Below are positions 12,506 to 33,980 of a stretch of 64,000 nt of DNA, one piece after another. The notes under the pieces were generated by a model. It had not been told where the DNA came from. It did not search any database and saw only the letters and a program-made list of their open reading frames with translations. The translations under genes and the position numbers were made by a program. This stretch comes from Anoplopoma fimbria. Taxonomy: Eukaryota > Chordata > Actinopteri > Perciformes > Anoplopomatidae. Within the stretch, counting starts at the first letter, position 1. Every line of letters starts with the position of its first letter. The stretch covers positions 12,902,326 to 12,966,325 of the forward strand of contig NC_072460.1 in NCBI RefSeq assembly GCF_027596085.1, written 5' to 3'.

Positions 12506-15500
12506 GACGCCAGGGGTCCACACGGTCCTGAACTGAAGCAACATTCAACATTTTACAGTGTTTGAAATGCTGAACACCCTCTGTCTCTTGTGCAGAGGTG
12601 ATTAAGTGCATTCTTTTTCAAACCTAATTCAAATAATTTCTTTGCATCAAATAATTCCCATCATCTCTTCCACTGCTTTGCAGTTAGGTAGAAGCCTTTC
12701 TGATACTCACTTTATCTCTGGACTTTATTTACTTTATTCAATAGACTCTCTCTTAAAGAGGAGCGAAGAGGCTATTTAACAGACCCGAGGAAAGCAAGAA
12801 ACAAGGATTGTGAAAAGACAAGGAAATCAGAGTGAGAGAGGTGGAGGTTTAGAGAGAGAGAGAAAGAGAGAGAAACTGAGAGAGAAAAGGGAAAGGCAGA
12901 AAACCAGGAGGAGGTGGGGTTAGAGGGAGACGCTCCACTGCCTGGCTGACAAACAGAGGGTCCCTCCAGAGCCGGGCAGATGAGAAGGAGAGGAGGAGAA
13001 AGGGAGAGGGGTGAGAGAAAAAGAGGGGAGTTTGATGTGGGCAGTCAACCCCACCACCCTCCAACAGCCTTCTCTCTCTTCCTCCACCCCCCAGCGGAAA
13101 ATCTATGCCTGCTCTCTTAGTATTCCTCCCATCTCTTGTGAAGGCTCTGCGGAGGGGAGAGCAGACAAGTGGACTGCTAGTGAAGCCTGGGCCAGCCGTG
13201 TGTGATGCTAGCTGGGAGTTTTTTCTCTTCTTCCTTTTTAGGATGGAGTGTTTGCTCAGGGCTGACAGGACAGACAGAGCTCCCAGCCACTTGAAAACCT
13301 CCACTAGGGACCTTCACTGGACACGTCCTCCCTCTACACCACTAAGTTAGTTTTAGGGAAAGAGCGTGGTTTACGTTAACTTGACTGACTAACTCAAGTG
13401 ACTAGGGATAGGGAAATCTGATTTCCTAGCTTGCAGGTTGCCATTTGGATTATTTCAGTATAGTATGAAAAATCAACTTGCAATTGAATGAAGCTTGTTG
13501 TGCTGGAGAAGAGTTGTCTACTTTTTTAGATTTGAATGGACTTCACATTGATCTGCCCCTCGCTGAGTGTTCTCAAAGTAAAATTACATTACTGATTATC
13601 TTCACATGCAGCTAGAACCAGCTTGAAAGCCCTCCTTGTGTATATTCAACACACTTGAGATTTAAAAGTCGATGTCAGAAAATTTAATTCAGTTGGCAAA
13701 TAAAAAGCTAACATGGATGATGTGCAAAAGAAAATGTAAAAAAAAAGTCACTGTGCAACATGTTGTTTTTGTAATTACTTGTCCTGTCTCCTAAGTTATC
13801 TTTTTCTTATTTTATCATTTGTCAGTGTTTCCTGTTTTATTTCGTGTTACTTACCTTGCATTTTGTATCAGATCACTTGACTTCCTGCCTTTGTGTGTTT
13901 TCTGTGATTGTCTGCCCCGAACAGCCTGGCTTGATTAATCCTAGTGCCTTATCTGTTCAGTCAGCAGTCACTCAAACAGAAACCAATGTGATTTTTACAG
14001 TTCTTGTGTATGTACTTCACCTTATTTTTATTAGAAACCACAGGTACATATTGCCAAGCAGTCAAGTACTGCTATTATTTCAAAAAATTTATTTTTATAA
14101 TTATGCATGTGATAGGCACTGTTAATGTAATTTTGTTTTAATGAATATTGCTGTTCTGTAAGAGGTTTGATGAATTTATTATTGCACTTGAGCTGATGAT
14201 TAGAAATGGCTGATAAAGTTGCTAAGGCCCAGTACACTGGACCAATAGCAGACTAGATAGTGTTCTGTCATTTATGAAACAGGAGAGAGGACACCATAAT
14301 GTTTTTGACCTTTTATTTTACTGGGATCACTTGTATGTATGGACGTACTTCAATTGCTAATTTCCTCAGCGTCTTTCATTTTTATCTCCATAGGTCCAAG
14401 TCCTAAGTTTTTTAAAAGTTTTTTTTGTGGTATTTCAAATTTTACCTCTCCTCTTACTTCTACAATTATATTTGTTAAGTGTGTGCTGTACAGACATCTG
14501 ACAGTTTATGAATTCTGTAAAACCCATATCAGCACAGCAGGAATTGTGCTTGGTGTGGATGTCCTTCAGGGACTCACTATGTTGCCAGACTGACTCTCTG
14601 GCTGTACATTGTCTGGGTCCTTTTACAAATGTGATATATTTTTTGAGCACCATATCCCTGCCCTCTTATACATTATGGCCTAAACAAGTATTTCTATAAG
14701 ATTGACATGACTTTTCCAGCCTGCCTACCTATGTACCTTTCCATCCATTCCCGCATTGCGTGTTATTTGTGGTAATCTTCATGGTTAATTTCCTGAGTTC
14801 CTAACTTCCACTGCTCACTTTTAAGGCAAATGTGAAACCATTAATATGTGCAATTAACAGGCAACAAAATCTTTGAATGGTAATAATGATGGTTTCAGTC
14901 AAGAGGAGTAGTTAGTTGCTTTGCTTCCTTGTATACTTCCACTAGAAGCTGTTGCTCATCTTCTCCTTTTCGGCATCAGTGTTTAACCATATAAAGCAAG
15001 GATGTACTGAAAAGACGAGGTCAAGCCTGGCTTTTTCTTTTTTAACAATGATTTCTTAATTTTGCTTTTTGTTTCAGCATGTTAGTTTACTAAAGTAAGC
15101 ATTTAGCTCATAGCACCACAGAGCCACTTGCATGGCTGTAGACTAGGCCTACTTGCATACAAATGCAACTCTACACAACAATACCTCTGATAAAAATAAA
15201 CAACTGGACCCCAACGATAGATTTCCTATCTCATGCAAATCTCAAGCTTCACATTGATATTTTCATATACAATGATATTTAGCCACCAGGAAAGTCTGAA
15301 ATCAATCAGAAAAATCTTTAAAAAATGGTTAGCAAGCAATATTGTAAGGTTGTGGGTGTAAACATCCAAAACCACCTTTAAAGTCCTTAGAAGATTTAAG
15401 GTTTCTGGTTGGAATCACCGGACCATAGCAGAAAATTTAGGTGGTAAAATCTATGACAAAATGTTTTATCTGAAACTGCATGTACACACAGTTAACCTTT

Positions 15501-16929
15501 GTTCTCTGACAAACATTGCAGTGTTATTGATCATTGGCGTACCTATAATCTCCAATACAACTGATGCACCATGACTGGTAAACCACAGACACACAATGCT
15601 TTGTTGTCCTTAATATCCTCTTTGAAAGTACCCCGTTTCTCTGTCACCTTGAGCCCGGTTCGTCATGCTTGTGTGATCGCTCGAAAGGTCACAGCTTGTA
15701 GCTACTGTCATTAGCTGTCACTCTCCCACACTTCCTCCCGCTCCCTGACTCTCCCCGCAACTTCAAGTCGGTCTCTGTCACGCGCTTCTTTCTTCTCTGG
15801 AACACAGATCAAAGTGCTATCTTTAGTTGGACTTTGAAGGTTCAGAGAAGTGAGAAGCGATCCAAATGCAGAATGAGCCTGCTATGTGTCAGTGTGCATG
15901 TCTGTTATCTGATGTTCAGATGTGCAGCCAGTATAGACAAGTTGATCAAGGTGGCCTCTTCTGGGAACACAGTATCTTTAGTTGTTATAGTGTCAGACAG
16001 TATGCTTGTTGCAATTATAGTTGTGCTTGAGACGGAGTGTCTACGACTACCTGTCGATAGAGAGGAGGAGCAGGCACTTCAACAACAGCTAATCAAGGTT
16101 TAATATTTGGAATAGCAGTTAGAACTTACTTGTATTTTTGTTCAAGGACATGGAGAACAGTAGTTTTTGAATACAAACCTAATTAATTAACTTAATTCTG
16201 CTTGAGCATGCTTATGCACATTAAAGGAAATTCAGCTTGATGCTGAAAATCCAACTGCCTAAAACGGCAAAGATATGGAAGTGTCTTACATTCCACCACA
16301 CACAGTGTGACTGCATGTGTTTAATTGAAACAGTGGAAGGAGCGAAAGACGAGAATAAGTAAAGAGACAGCAAACACAGGTGTGGCGTTTTATCTGTTGG
16401 GGAGGTGAGGGGTAATCACTGCAAATTTTAATCAGTTCAGATCAATTATTCATGGTCAGGGGCCTAGCGAGCTGATTTCCAAAATGCCCCTTCTCTCGCT
16501 CTCTCTGACAGCCCTGTATGAATTATTCAGACTGCATTTACACAAAGAACTCCATCTCTGATACCTGATCAGTCAGTTAGAAACATTATGCAACAGGGAA
16601 TGTCAATTAGAAATGGGTCTCCTGGTACACAATAAAAAGGAAAACAAATCCACTCAAGGAGAGGAAAGAGGATAACACACACGCCATGGAAAGTCTTTAA
16701 GAACCCCAAATTTCATGGTCTTGGGAGTTTATTATACACCAAGAAAGGAGTTCTCAACTTTAATGGGTTCAACCAAAGTGAAGATGGTCCCTGTGTCGTG
16801 TGTCCACTATTCATTCATCAGTTTATCCATTTGCCAAGTGAACTCCACTTATGTGCACTGCCTCAGACTGGGAACTTAATGTTGAATCTTGCTCCATGTT
16901 CAAGCTTTAATTATTTCCCTAGCAACTCC
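12506..16929. other. Gene desert, second part
   Basis: This includes a purine-rich GA tract near 12835-12890 and a GC-richer, low-complexity segment to about 13350. An AT-rich stretch without recognised features follows, to about 15600. A cluster of homeodomain-type TAAT motifs lies in 16430-16620. The open frames in the GA-rich segment are composition artefacts. I recognise no exon. Confidence 0.45.
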
Positions 16930-17270
16930 TCCTTCCTAGTCCTTCCCAAACACTTCTTCCAACCACTGCTCATTCAGAATGATTCTTCTGCCTCATTTTC
17001 ACCCTCATCAAATAACCCTTGTCCTCTTGCAGGTCATCCATTGGCTGCCGCAGGCTGTTTGTAGTAAGATTAAAGACCTGGTCCTGGTTTAAAACCTACA
17101 CTCTCTTACCTCAAGGCCATATGCAGCGGCCATTGCCAGCCATTTTGCTCTCCTTTCCCAGTCCTTTTTCCACATGGTCACCACTCTTCTCCCTGCTGGC
17201 TCCCAAAAGCTGGAATGACCTTCCCTCTCTGGTCTAAAAAGCAGAGTCAAACCCCATCATCCATAATTTT
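16930..17270 (+). pseudogene. Degraded 3' end of a second LINE reverse transcriptase
   Basis: Across shifting plus-strand frames the C-terminal hallmark of fish non-LTR elements can be read. VIHWLP (around 17034-17052) matches the HWLPV motif, KIKDLVLV follows, and APKSWNDLPSLV ends it (17200-17238), matching the family's PK-WN-LP block. In-frame stops and frame jumps show it is a fossil. It lies on the opposite strand to the LINE remnant at 11.6-12.5 kb and is probably independent of it. Confidence 0.6.
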
Positions 17271-17799
17271 CTTGCAAGCATCTCCATATCCACAATGATT
17301 TTTTTTTCAGTGCAAATAACTGGTTTTATCTCACTTCTTAGCTCTTTTTGTGTTAAATGCAGAGAGTTTAAGGAAGCAGGATTAATTCAATGCAAACTGC
17401 TTACAGGCAGAGAGTACAAATGGCAGGCAGGTAACGAGTAGACAGAACGAAGCATTCCAAGGAAATGAGATGCAGGTGAGGAGATGGGCAGTGATGGCCA
17501 GGCAGAGTTGATGAAGTAGGAACAGGTGTGTGGATGGGTGTGGCAGTCAGGTGATGGGGAAAATAGAGGGGTGACTTCCAAGGGCATCTTGTGGACTCAT
17601 GGAAAATGGCAATGGTTTGATTTGGGGAACTAGAGATGTGTCTAGAGAGATGGGACAGACAGACAGACTAAATGTGACAGTGTCATCATCAATCATGAAA
17701 AAAGTTATGACAATTCATCCAGAGGAGGACATATATAAATTAATAATTACATTTCTTTGCTTTCCACCCAAAAGTTGTCGAGACATTTTACCCAAAGTC

Positions 17800-18060
17800 A
17801 CTTTGGGTGAAATTGTGTGAACGTGTGTGAAATTGTCAGCAGGATGCATCCTCTGGAAATCATGATTGTCTGCACCTAATTGTGTTCCAAACCATCCAGA
17901 GCTATTTCACAGAGTAAGAAAAACCTTTGACCAGCTGGTGGCACTAGAGAAAAGGTCAGTGGATGACCAAAGTCATTAGCTTTTATCCTCTAGTGGACCT
18001 TTCATATGTGTACTAAAGTCCATGGAAATCCATCCAATAATTGTTATTATACATATACAG
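17800..18060 (+). repeat. Teleost dispersed repeat with two internal units
   Basis: Two related segments (about 17835-17935 and 17968-18045) each read roughly as a run of CATCCTCTGG or TATCCTCTAG, a short variable part, and AA-CCATCCA followed by a TT-rich stretch. Such units are familiar from dispersed repeats in many teleost introns. The copy is diverged. The family name and the element ends are not established here. Confidence 0.5.
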
Positions 18061-20491
18061 TCACTACAAAGGCACTACAAAACCTAAAGTGAACATTACT
18101 GTATGGTCATTATACATGCAGCCTCATTTTATAACTTTTGAGGTAATGCTGCCCCAAAAGTCAGTCTGAGACCTCACTAGAACAGACAGAGGCGGAAGAA
18201 GGATGAATGTCCAGGAGAGAAAGGGTGGTCAGGCAGAGAAAGGCAGACAAATAGACAGCAGGAGAAATGAGAAAGTGTAATTCTTGCTCAGCACAATTTA
18301 TCATGCTGTGCCTGACAGCCACCAACCATAAGTCACCAAATAATCACTCTCAATAATTCAGTGGGATCTCTCGTGTCCTCCCTTCCTCTCGGCCTGCCCT
18401 TGTAACGCATTCCCAGGACTCAAGGTCAAACCGCATGCCCATTAACACTCTTCATAAATGCAATTGGACTATACCAGGTTTGACTCGACTGACTGTATTG
18501 CTGCGGTGCATGACAACAGGTTAGAAGGAGGGGTGGAGGGAAAAGCGCTGCGTGTCGCTCATTCCTCCCAGTGTTTCTTGGCGATCCTGTGTCTCACCGG
18601 CTGGACAAAGAAGCTATCACAATTGACATCTCCATGGGAACGTCCCCCTGCATCACTAATAAACAATTCACTGCTGTTTCCTTACATTCCAATAATATCC
18701 CTCAGTACTGTGGAGACACTCACAGAATCAGCCAATGCTGTTAGCTGCATCTTGGAATTCCACCTGTTTCACAGAGAGATAAGACCACAGATCAATGCCA
18801 ATTTTGTAAGTGGATATGAATTCTGCAGGATGAAAAGATACCACAGATTGTTTGAAAGAACTGAAGGATAATTGAATGCAGGAGCCGAAGAACTTGATCA
18901 TGATTGAAAGAGATTACGAGGCAGATAAATGTATCATTTTCCCAACTGCATATATCTTGGTTGGGATAGCTGGCCAGTCCATTCATCCTCGTCATGTTGC
19001 TGTCAAGGCCCCGCTGCATACGAGTGATGACCACTCTTGTCAAACCGAGCGCTGTCTGTCTCCCTTTGAATGACAGAAATGTAGAGTGTGTCTGTACTGA
19101 AGGACAGATCAATTTCTTTCACTCTGTCCTCTATGTCTCCGTGCTTTCCCTTGTCATACCGTAAAAATCACTGTAATATCTTCTACCCTGAAATGGAAGA
19201 TTTGAATGTTTTTTTTCCATCACTAGCTGAATCTTAATCCACACCTTTCATACATCGGTAGGTTTTTATCTCTGACATCTTTCCCTGCTGTGTGGCACTT
19301 GTCGACCTTTTCTCTGCGTGTCTGTCCATCATCTCTTTTGTCTGTGACTGCTGGCTTGGGTGATCATGTGTGCGGCGTGTGTTTATTTCACAGCGTGGCA
19401 CAGGAGGGGATCGCCACCGACTTGGGGATGCTCTGAAAATGTCATTGTTTGGTTGTGCTCTGCTTTCTGACGCAGTTTATACAGCAGTGATGATTTCTCT
19501 TCCCCAGCGTGGCCTTCTGCTTTGTCTGCCTGGAATCAGGAACGGTAAATAAGTGGTAATGGGAGTGAATGGGAGGGGAAGACAGCCAACGTCTTTCTGT
19601 CATCACTTTAGAAGGTTGCGACCCTAAAGCACTGTGGCACAGAGCTGCTAAATTATTCAGGCTGTGTCTCAAGCCCCGATCTCTGGAGAAGAGAGGCCTG
19701 TGATTGCTTGGAGCGGACTGACTGACATTTGCACATGAAAATCGCCTCTGTTTCCCCCAAACACCCGTTCTGCTCAAAGGAAACATTAGAGGGACCCTGG
19801 TTCTGTGTGATGGGGGATCTGGGTTGTGGGATGGTTGGTGGCAGAGGAAGCATTGCTTTTTAGATGTGATGTTGAGCAGTAAACAATCAGACTCGAACAA
19901 CTTCTGAGGAAACAAACTACGCGAAAAGTTCAGCCGTGTGGTAAAATTGCAGTTTTGGGTAATTTAATATCCTTAAAGTGTCAATGTAATGAGCATAAAT
20001 GCAGTTTGAAAATTGGAATGGCAGACCAGGACCTAGGGGATTAGCTGACTCATAAATCATCTTTCTGAGTGGGGTCAAGGGCCATTTGACTGAGACATGA
20101 GCAGAAATGTGATTTTAGTTATCAGAATATTTTCTCACCAATAATAGATCGTGAATATCCCAGCACATTGATTAAATGCCAACATTTTGTGTACATAGAA
20201 ATTCCAGATGGCTGGGATTAATGCAAAAAAACTGAATCAATGTGTTCCAAAAGGCCACTGCAAGCGATCTCAGTGAGTTGTTGAACATCTCTATAATGAT
20301 GCATTACTCTGTACAAGCTTTATTCGTGCTGCAAGGCTGGCATGGAGCATTTATTATAATAAATCTTTAGTATCTTGTTACCAAAACAGTCTATACAATC
20401 CAAGTTGTTAACTGTTATTTAGCCAATTAAAGCTGGAGATCTTTTAATTAATCAGACTCCTTCCAGAGAGCCGTTTAAGTGAGCGAGCAGG

Positions 20492-20494
<3 letters not shown>

Positions 20495-20575
<81 letters not shown>
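20495..20575 (+). repeat. TG dinucleotide microsatellite
   Basis: This is a nearly perfect TG run of about 37 units, broken only by one TATG near its end. Long Cys-Val and Thr-His open frames here are artefacts of the repeat. Confidence 0.97.
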
Positions 20576-20577
<2 letters not shown>

Positions 20578-23500
20578 GGAGCGAGCGAGAACATCCCTCT
20601 GTATGCTAGACCATGTCTCTGAGCTGAAGGCGAACAGAGCTGGGGTGAGGGTTGGGAGGAGGTGGGGGTGGGGAGTTGCAGAGGATAACTGGCCCTGCTG
20701 GGAGGGAGGAGAACACAGCTAAAGAGAGGGAGGGTGCGAGAAAGGGAGAAGGAGAGGGTGGAGCATTGGACAGATGACAAATTGTGATTAATAAATGTGG
20801 TTCAGGACAGCAGTGTGGAGGGTTGTTATTAATAGAGAGAATTAGAGTGGCTGTGCAACTCAATCTGCACACTGTCACTCTGCATCAGGCCCCATAATCA
20901 GAACTTAATGAAACAGCACAGCACCAGGATGTAGACACATCTGCTTACAAATCTACTGTACAGTAAACACACATGCGCTGGTAAGTCAGAGAGAAAATAA
21001 TACATTTATGTCAAGGTGCAAGCACAATGTAAAGTAAGAACCAGTGGTCCTGCATTAACAAACTTCATATTCATCTTTGAATTATCCTGCTAGAGACGCG
21101 ATATATTTTCTGTGAAGACCTCTATTTCTTCTGCTTTATGAGGTAAATGATATATCCCACAGCACCCTTATTTTCAAGGGTCAAACCAAATACAACCATC
21201 ACATGTATCTTCATATGTAACTCCTCATGTACAGACATGAATGTAAAGGCAGCTATTTAGATGTCTTTTTTCAGCATCTTATTCCTCAACTGTGCGGTTC
21301 TCGAAGATTCCCTGACTTTAGTCTTGCCCCAAATCACCTCTTCATATCCCTAATGACCTCTAAATTGATATACAAGAGAGTAATCTCTCAAGGCAAAGAA
21401 TGGGAGCTTGATAGCTGCATTCCTGTCAGTGTTAACTGTGGAAGACGTGAGCAGTGATCCCCTGGGAGCGACGGCCCTCCGGCAGCAACGTGCCTCTTGG
21501 GGACTATATGTCATCATCCCTCAGAGCTGATGCTCAGTATGTGTTGGTCACACTCCTTGCGCTGGTGTGGATTGTGTGACAGTGCCACAGTCTCAAAACA
21601 AAACACAATATGTGACATATACCTATCACTGACTGAGATAGCTGAGATTGTTCCACCCATTACAACTGCGCTTGCAAGAAACATTTATTTTGTTTAGTGC
21701 CAAAATCGTATAGAGTCATTTAAATGTTGCTGCGAATGGCTGAATTGAAGAATTGGTATTGTCTTTAAAAAACTATGCAGACAAACCAGCCATAGCAGAA
21801 GAGAAATACAACATGAGTAATGTCGCCATAAATAAGTTCCTGCTTCTCTCTTACTTGTTTACACCGAACAGAAGAGAGAAAAGCTAGAGCTCGAATTATG
21901 CAGGCGTGTGCACAAAAGACAGAGATTTATTCTTGGTGTGTCATTATATATGAAATTAATTATTAAACAAACTGATTATTCAAACAGCCCAGTACTGATT
22001 CTCCTATGGCCTGTTTTCTATTGGTGACAGTGGAGACTGTGTGAGTCAAAGTGAAGTCAACTGACACAGTAAAGCAATTGCACTGAATTAAAAAAAAAGA
22101 CATTTCATCAACATATTGCATAATGTTGAAATTTGAGTGAGTGTGAATACTAAGGGGAACAAATCAAGAAGAGAATAGGGAGAGAGGGAGACAGACAGCT
22201 GAAAGACATGCACATATTTCAATATTAATCACCTCAGTAATATTTTAACAGGCTTTAAAAATCCAATCCTGAGCATATTGCCTCTGACTATTGGCTATGA
22301 TTATCTGCCCCATGCTGCTCAGGACCTCTGAGTACTGTTCTAGTGGGACAGACTGACCGACCATGCAAACTGGGACTCACACAGCCTTCAACTCCCATCT
22401 ACGCTGCTCAGCTATACCAACTTTTCCCAAAGAACATATCACAGGCCATCGCTCCCCAAACTTTCCCCCTTGAAATTCTGTAATCAAGACTCAGAAGAGA
22501 AAAGATCATTTTCAGTGGTCAACAATCACCTTCAACAGTCACAGATACTGTCCGGGCATTGTGCAGTGTTTCCATCTAAGCAATCCATCTTTATACACTC
22601 CACAGCTGATGAAACCTTATGATTGATAATGGAAGACAGTGTGGAAATTTCTGATTGTTCATGAAAAACTGATGAACTCACGATGTTTACGCAACTTCCT
22701 ACTACCCCTCATGGGGTAAATGTATTCCTCGTATACTATCAAAATAATATTTCATGTTTGCCTGTATTTTTCCATCCACAATACCTTATCCTTGGAAACC
22801 ACCTTAATGATTATGTGCCTCTCCATGTCCGGTGGGATCGGGTCGGTTGATCCCTACATGGCCAGACAGTGGTAATCATATCTGAGGAAAGAGAGGTCGA
22901 AGAGGTGGTAGTTGATAAAAAGAGTGTCATCAAATATGTAGACCTATTCCCCTTGCTCCCAATGCTTCAGTCATTAAACTTTAAATGCGCAGATTTGCGA
23001 TTGTGCGTGTCAGACAGGTGACACAAAACTCTAAGGAAATGGTGATATTAGTTAAAAACTTGGCCAAGATGTAACTGAAATTGAAGGTGATCAGGAAGCA
23101 TTTCAGTCCACAAGGCATCACATTATTTCCCTACTGTCATTGCAACAGCGAGAGAATTGATACAAGAATACCAAACATGGCTTCCACTACTAATGGTGCA
23201 AAAACTGTTTGTCCATTTATACCTGCACATATGTCTATGTGTGTGCATGCGTATTTGTGTGTATACCAAAGTGCAAGCATTGTATGTGTTTGTGCGTAAG
23301 GCTTTAGGTTAAGGAAAAAGAGCAGCACAGTGTGTGGGGCAGGGTGTCTCACTAATGAGGCTTTAAAGCTGTGGGATGCGAGTCACACACACAGACAATG
23401 GTCTTGGGAACATTTAGTGTCTCCTCTCCATTCCTCACACATCATGCTGAGGCATCTTTTACTTAGTCACCTTCCTCTGTCCTCCCTTCCGCGGTGCACA

Positions 23501-23719
23501 GAAGATGAAAACATCTGCCCTCGTTCTGCAACACTTTATCAAACCTTTCTTCTTGCTAAGAGTTTGTCCCTAACAACAGGTTAATGTCGCTCTAACAATA
23601 TGCAGATTTGAGGTGTGTTGTCCAGTGTGTATATAGTGGTTGCCATTCAATTTCAATTCAATCATTTTGCTTGACATAACAGAGCAAAAAAAAAAAAAAA
23701 AAATGCTAATATGATGTTA

Positions 23720-23766
<47 letters not shown>

Positions 23767-23770
23767 AGAG

Positions 23771-23824
<54 letters not shown>
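23720..23824 (+). repeat. GA dinucleotide microsatellite
   Basis: Two long GA tracts are separated by a short GAGGAGAGGAGG interruption, about 105 bases in total. They lie roughly 0.3 kb upstream of the candidate first exon of c1ql4. GA tracts near promoters can bind GAGA-type factors; that role here is speculation. Confidence 0.95.
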
Positions 23825-23826
<2 letters not shown>

Positions 23827-24060
23827 CTAACAGGTGTCGAGGAGGGCTGCCCATGGACCACACTGCGATAAGCGATCCAGTCACAGCCACTCTGGATGGG
23901 AGCGTCTGGTTTCCGTGCGTCCCTCATTAGGAATTGCGTCAAAGTGGTCTAACAGGTATTTTCTGGGCTTAATTTCTTCCGAAGTTAGCGGCATTTAAAC
24001 TCTATTTTCTCCCTGGAAAGAAAAGAGGGGATCAAGGGCTGATTAAGAAACTCTTATCAC

Positions 24061-24203
24061 TTTCCTGTCATCTCCCGCGCGCCCGTCGGCTCTCCGACTC
24101 TCCATTCAAAGTCCTTCAGTCGTTTTGGTGGGACGTGGACTGTACGGATTCACAGAAAAATGTTATCTGCTTCAAAGATATTTTTGCATCATAAAGACAA
24201 GAT
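24061..24203 (+). promoter_or_regulatory. Candidate c1ql4 promoter and untranslated first exon
   Basis: A locally GC-rich patch (CGCGCGCCCG near 24075-24085) is followed by a strong splice donor, AAGATG|GTGAGT, with GT at 24204-24205. Possible acceptors precede the c1ql4 coding exon at about 25224, 25229 and 25239, after a CTCTCTCTC tract. A 5' leader exon spliced to the coding exon is therefore likely. The putative leader holds an upstream ATG (near 24161) that opens a short frame running through the donor. No transcript evidence is available. Confidence 0.35.
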
Positions 24204-24298
24204 GGTGAGTTTTCTTTGTCTATTTCTATTTCTTTTAACTGTTTCATTAACATTCAGTAACATGTTCATGGTGCATTGTAGATAATCACGTATTGTAT

Positions 24299-24323
24299 GT
24301 TATTATTATTATTATTATTATTG
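24299..24323 (+). repeat. ATT trinucleotide microsatellite
   Basis: About eight ATT units lie just downstream of the candidate c1ql4 first-exon donor. Confidence 0.85.
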
Positions 24324-25271
24324 TATGTTGGCTCATTGGAAATACAATAATACTAAATAAAATGATTATTTTCCTTATTTATAAAAAAACATTTATAAAA
24401 TCTGTATTCAAAACATACCTTTTGATTGTTATCTTTATCATTTGATTTTAATATTTTTTTAAATGAATACAATTATATTACAGTTAAATGATTTATATAA
24501 CAGTAAGGACAAATCAATTCAGGGTGTCTGTGCTCTCTTTGCTCTTTTTTCCAGATGCAGATATAGCCAGTGGAGGAATCTATTAAAAGTGTTATTGGTT
24601 TCCTGGAAACGGCACCTTTTTAATGTGGACAGTGACATGAGAATTATGTCAGGAAAAGATATCTGATCTCTGAACTTGTGTCACTTACAGTAATGGCATT
24701 AAGTGAAACATCCACATGAAGTGAAATCCTGAGCTTTGTACGGAGGGGCTTGAAAGATGATTTTTCTTTGAAAAAACTTTAAATTATACTTCATCCAGCA
24801 AAACACAATACAACAATACCGCCACCCCCTCCTCAATGAGCTGAATTTTGGCACCAGCCCTCATTTCAGCATACTTTTAATAAGCTTTGTTTCAACAACA
24901 ACCCTCTCAGTGCCAGTCATGGTTCCTGTCTGATGCTGAAAAATAAACTGAACTGGATGACAACGAGGGAAATCAAAAAAAATGTAACTAGACCTAATCA
25001 GTTAAATTATGTTTTCTGTAGTGTCTTCCCAAATCTGAGAAATACATTTTTATTTTTTTATTTCCTTGAACACGGTGACGTGTAAAGTTTTCAGCTTTTT
25101 AAGTATAGGCTTTTAAATATTGTGTTCCTGGTCCCTTGGACGTATCTACCATTTTTCAAGGATCCTCTCATCCGCTTGTTTCCCTCCTGACTGACTTCCA
25201 TTTTGCGCTCTCTCTCACACTAAGCGCAGTGATACACAGTTTTCCTTCCACTCCGCTCCGCATACTTCTGA

Positions 25272-33256
<7,985 letters not shown>

Positions 33257-33980
33257 CTCTAATCCTTCCTCACGGAGAATGGACACCAACACACACTTAG
33301 ACACAATCCCACTTACACAGAAATGTACGTATGCAAATCAATGCACATACACAGACATGCACATGCTCTGGCATGGACAGACAAAAAATATACACACAAT
33401 AATGCAAGCAAACACATACATACAGACAGACCGAGATTACAACAGACTACAGAAGCGCAGATCGAGTGAAAGTCAGAGATAAGTGGAATTAAATCGAGTT
33501 GCGTGATTTGGAGCCAATCATCATAAGAAAATGCAATTGTTGGCGCCCTTTGTGCAAATATGAATAACAGAAGATGTACAGTATCGGTGCATATGACAAT
33601 TGCAAGTTGTGGCTTGGAAATATCTAAATACTTCAATATGTTCCATATTAGCTGACATTGTGAGAACTACAATATAACAAACCCTATCAGTATAATTGTT
33701 TTTCAATGCAATAATGGTGTTGAGGGTGCCATTAATCTCGATGACTAAGGTGAGGCAGATAAATACCGACTGTATTCCAGTCTTTACCTTATACATTTCT
33801 GCTCTCCCTTCCAGTGACCTCTGATCGAATGGCCTGCTTATGTTTTGCAACTCATCGTGAAATATTTTTCCCTAAAGTGAATAACACCAGTTGAAATTAA
33901 ATCCCTGTTGTGATTCACCCTGAATTGGGGCCGTACTGATCAAAATAAGGCCATTTGAATAAACACAGATGTTTTTACAT
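33257..33980 (+). other. c1ql4 3' UTR with candidate poly(A) signal
   Basis: After the TGA at 33254-33256 the first convincing plus-strand AATAAA is at 33958-33963, giving a 3' UTR of about 0.7 kb. CA-rich low-complexity sequence occurs at 33290-33430. Confidence 0.45.

Larger units (their letters stand above)
18061..24060. other. Gene desert, third part, upstream of c1ql4
   Basis: No coding exon is recognised. The longest open frames (18458-18871 plus and 19442-19915 minus) show no family motif and no splice context and are probably chance. The stretch contains a long TG tract, a short A run at 23684-23703 and a GA tract directly before the presumed c1ql4 promoter. Confidence 0.5.

Noticed and set aside
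12849..13304. 151-residue minus-strand open frame
   Set aside because: Its length comes from GA/CT-rich low-complexity DNA. The translation is Ser-Leu and Pro runs without a domain.
18458..18871. 137-residue plus-strand open frame
   Set aside because: No recognisable domain, no splice signals or promoter, and no neighbouring exon in frame. It is of a length that can occur by chance in 64 kb of six frames.
19442..19915. 157-residue minus-strand open frame
   Set aside because: No domain recognised, and composition (many Ser, Pro, His, Gln) fits translated non-coding DNA.
20475..20780. His-Thr and Cys-Val repeat open frames
   Set aside because: They are translations of the TG/CA microsatellite, not genes. 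The same applies to the GA and CA tracts.
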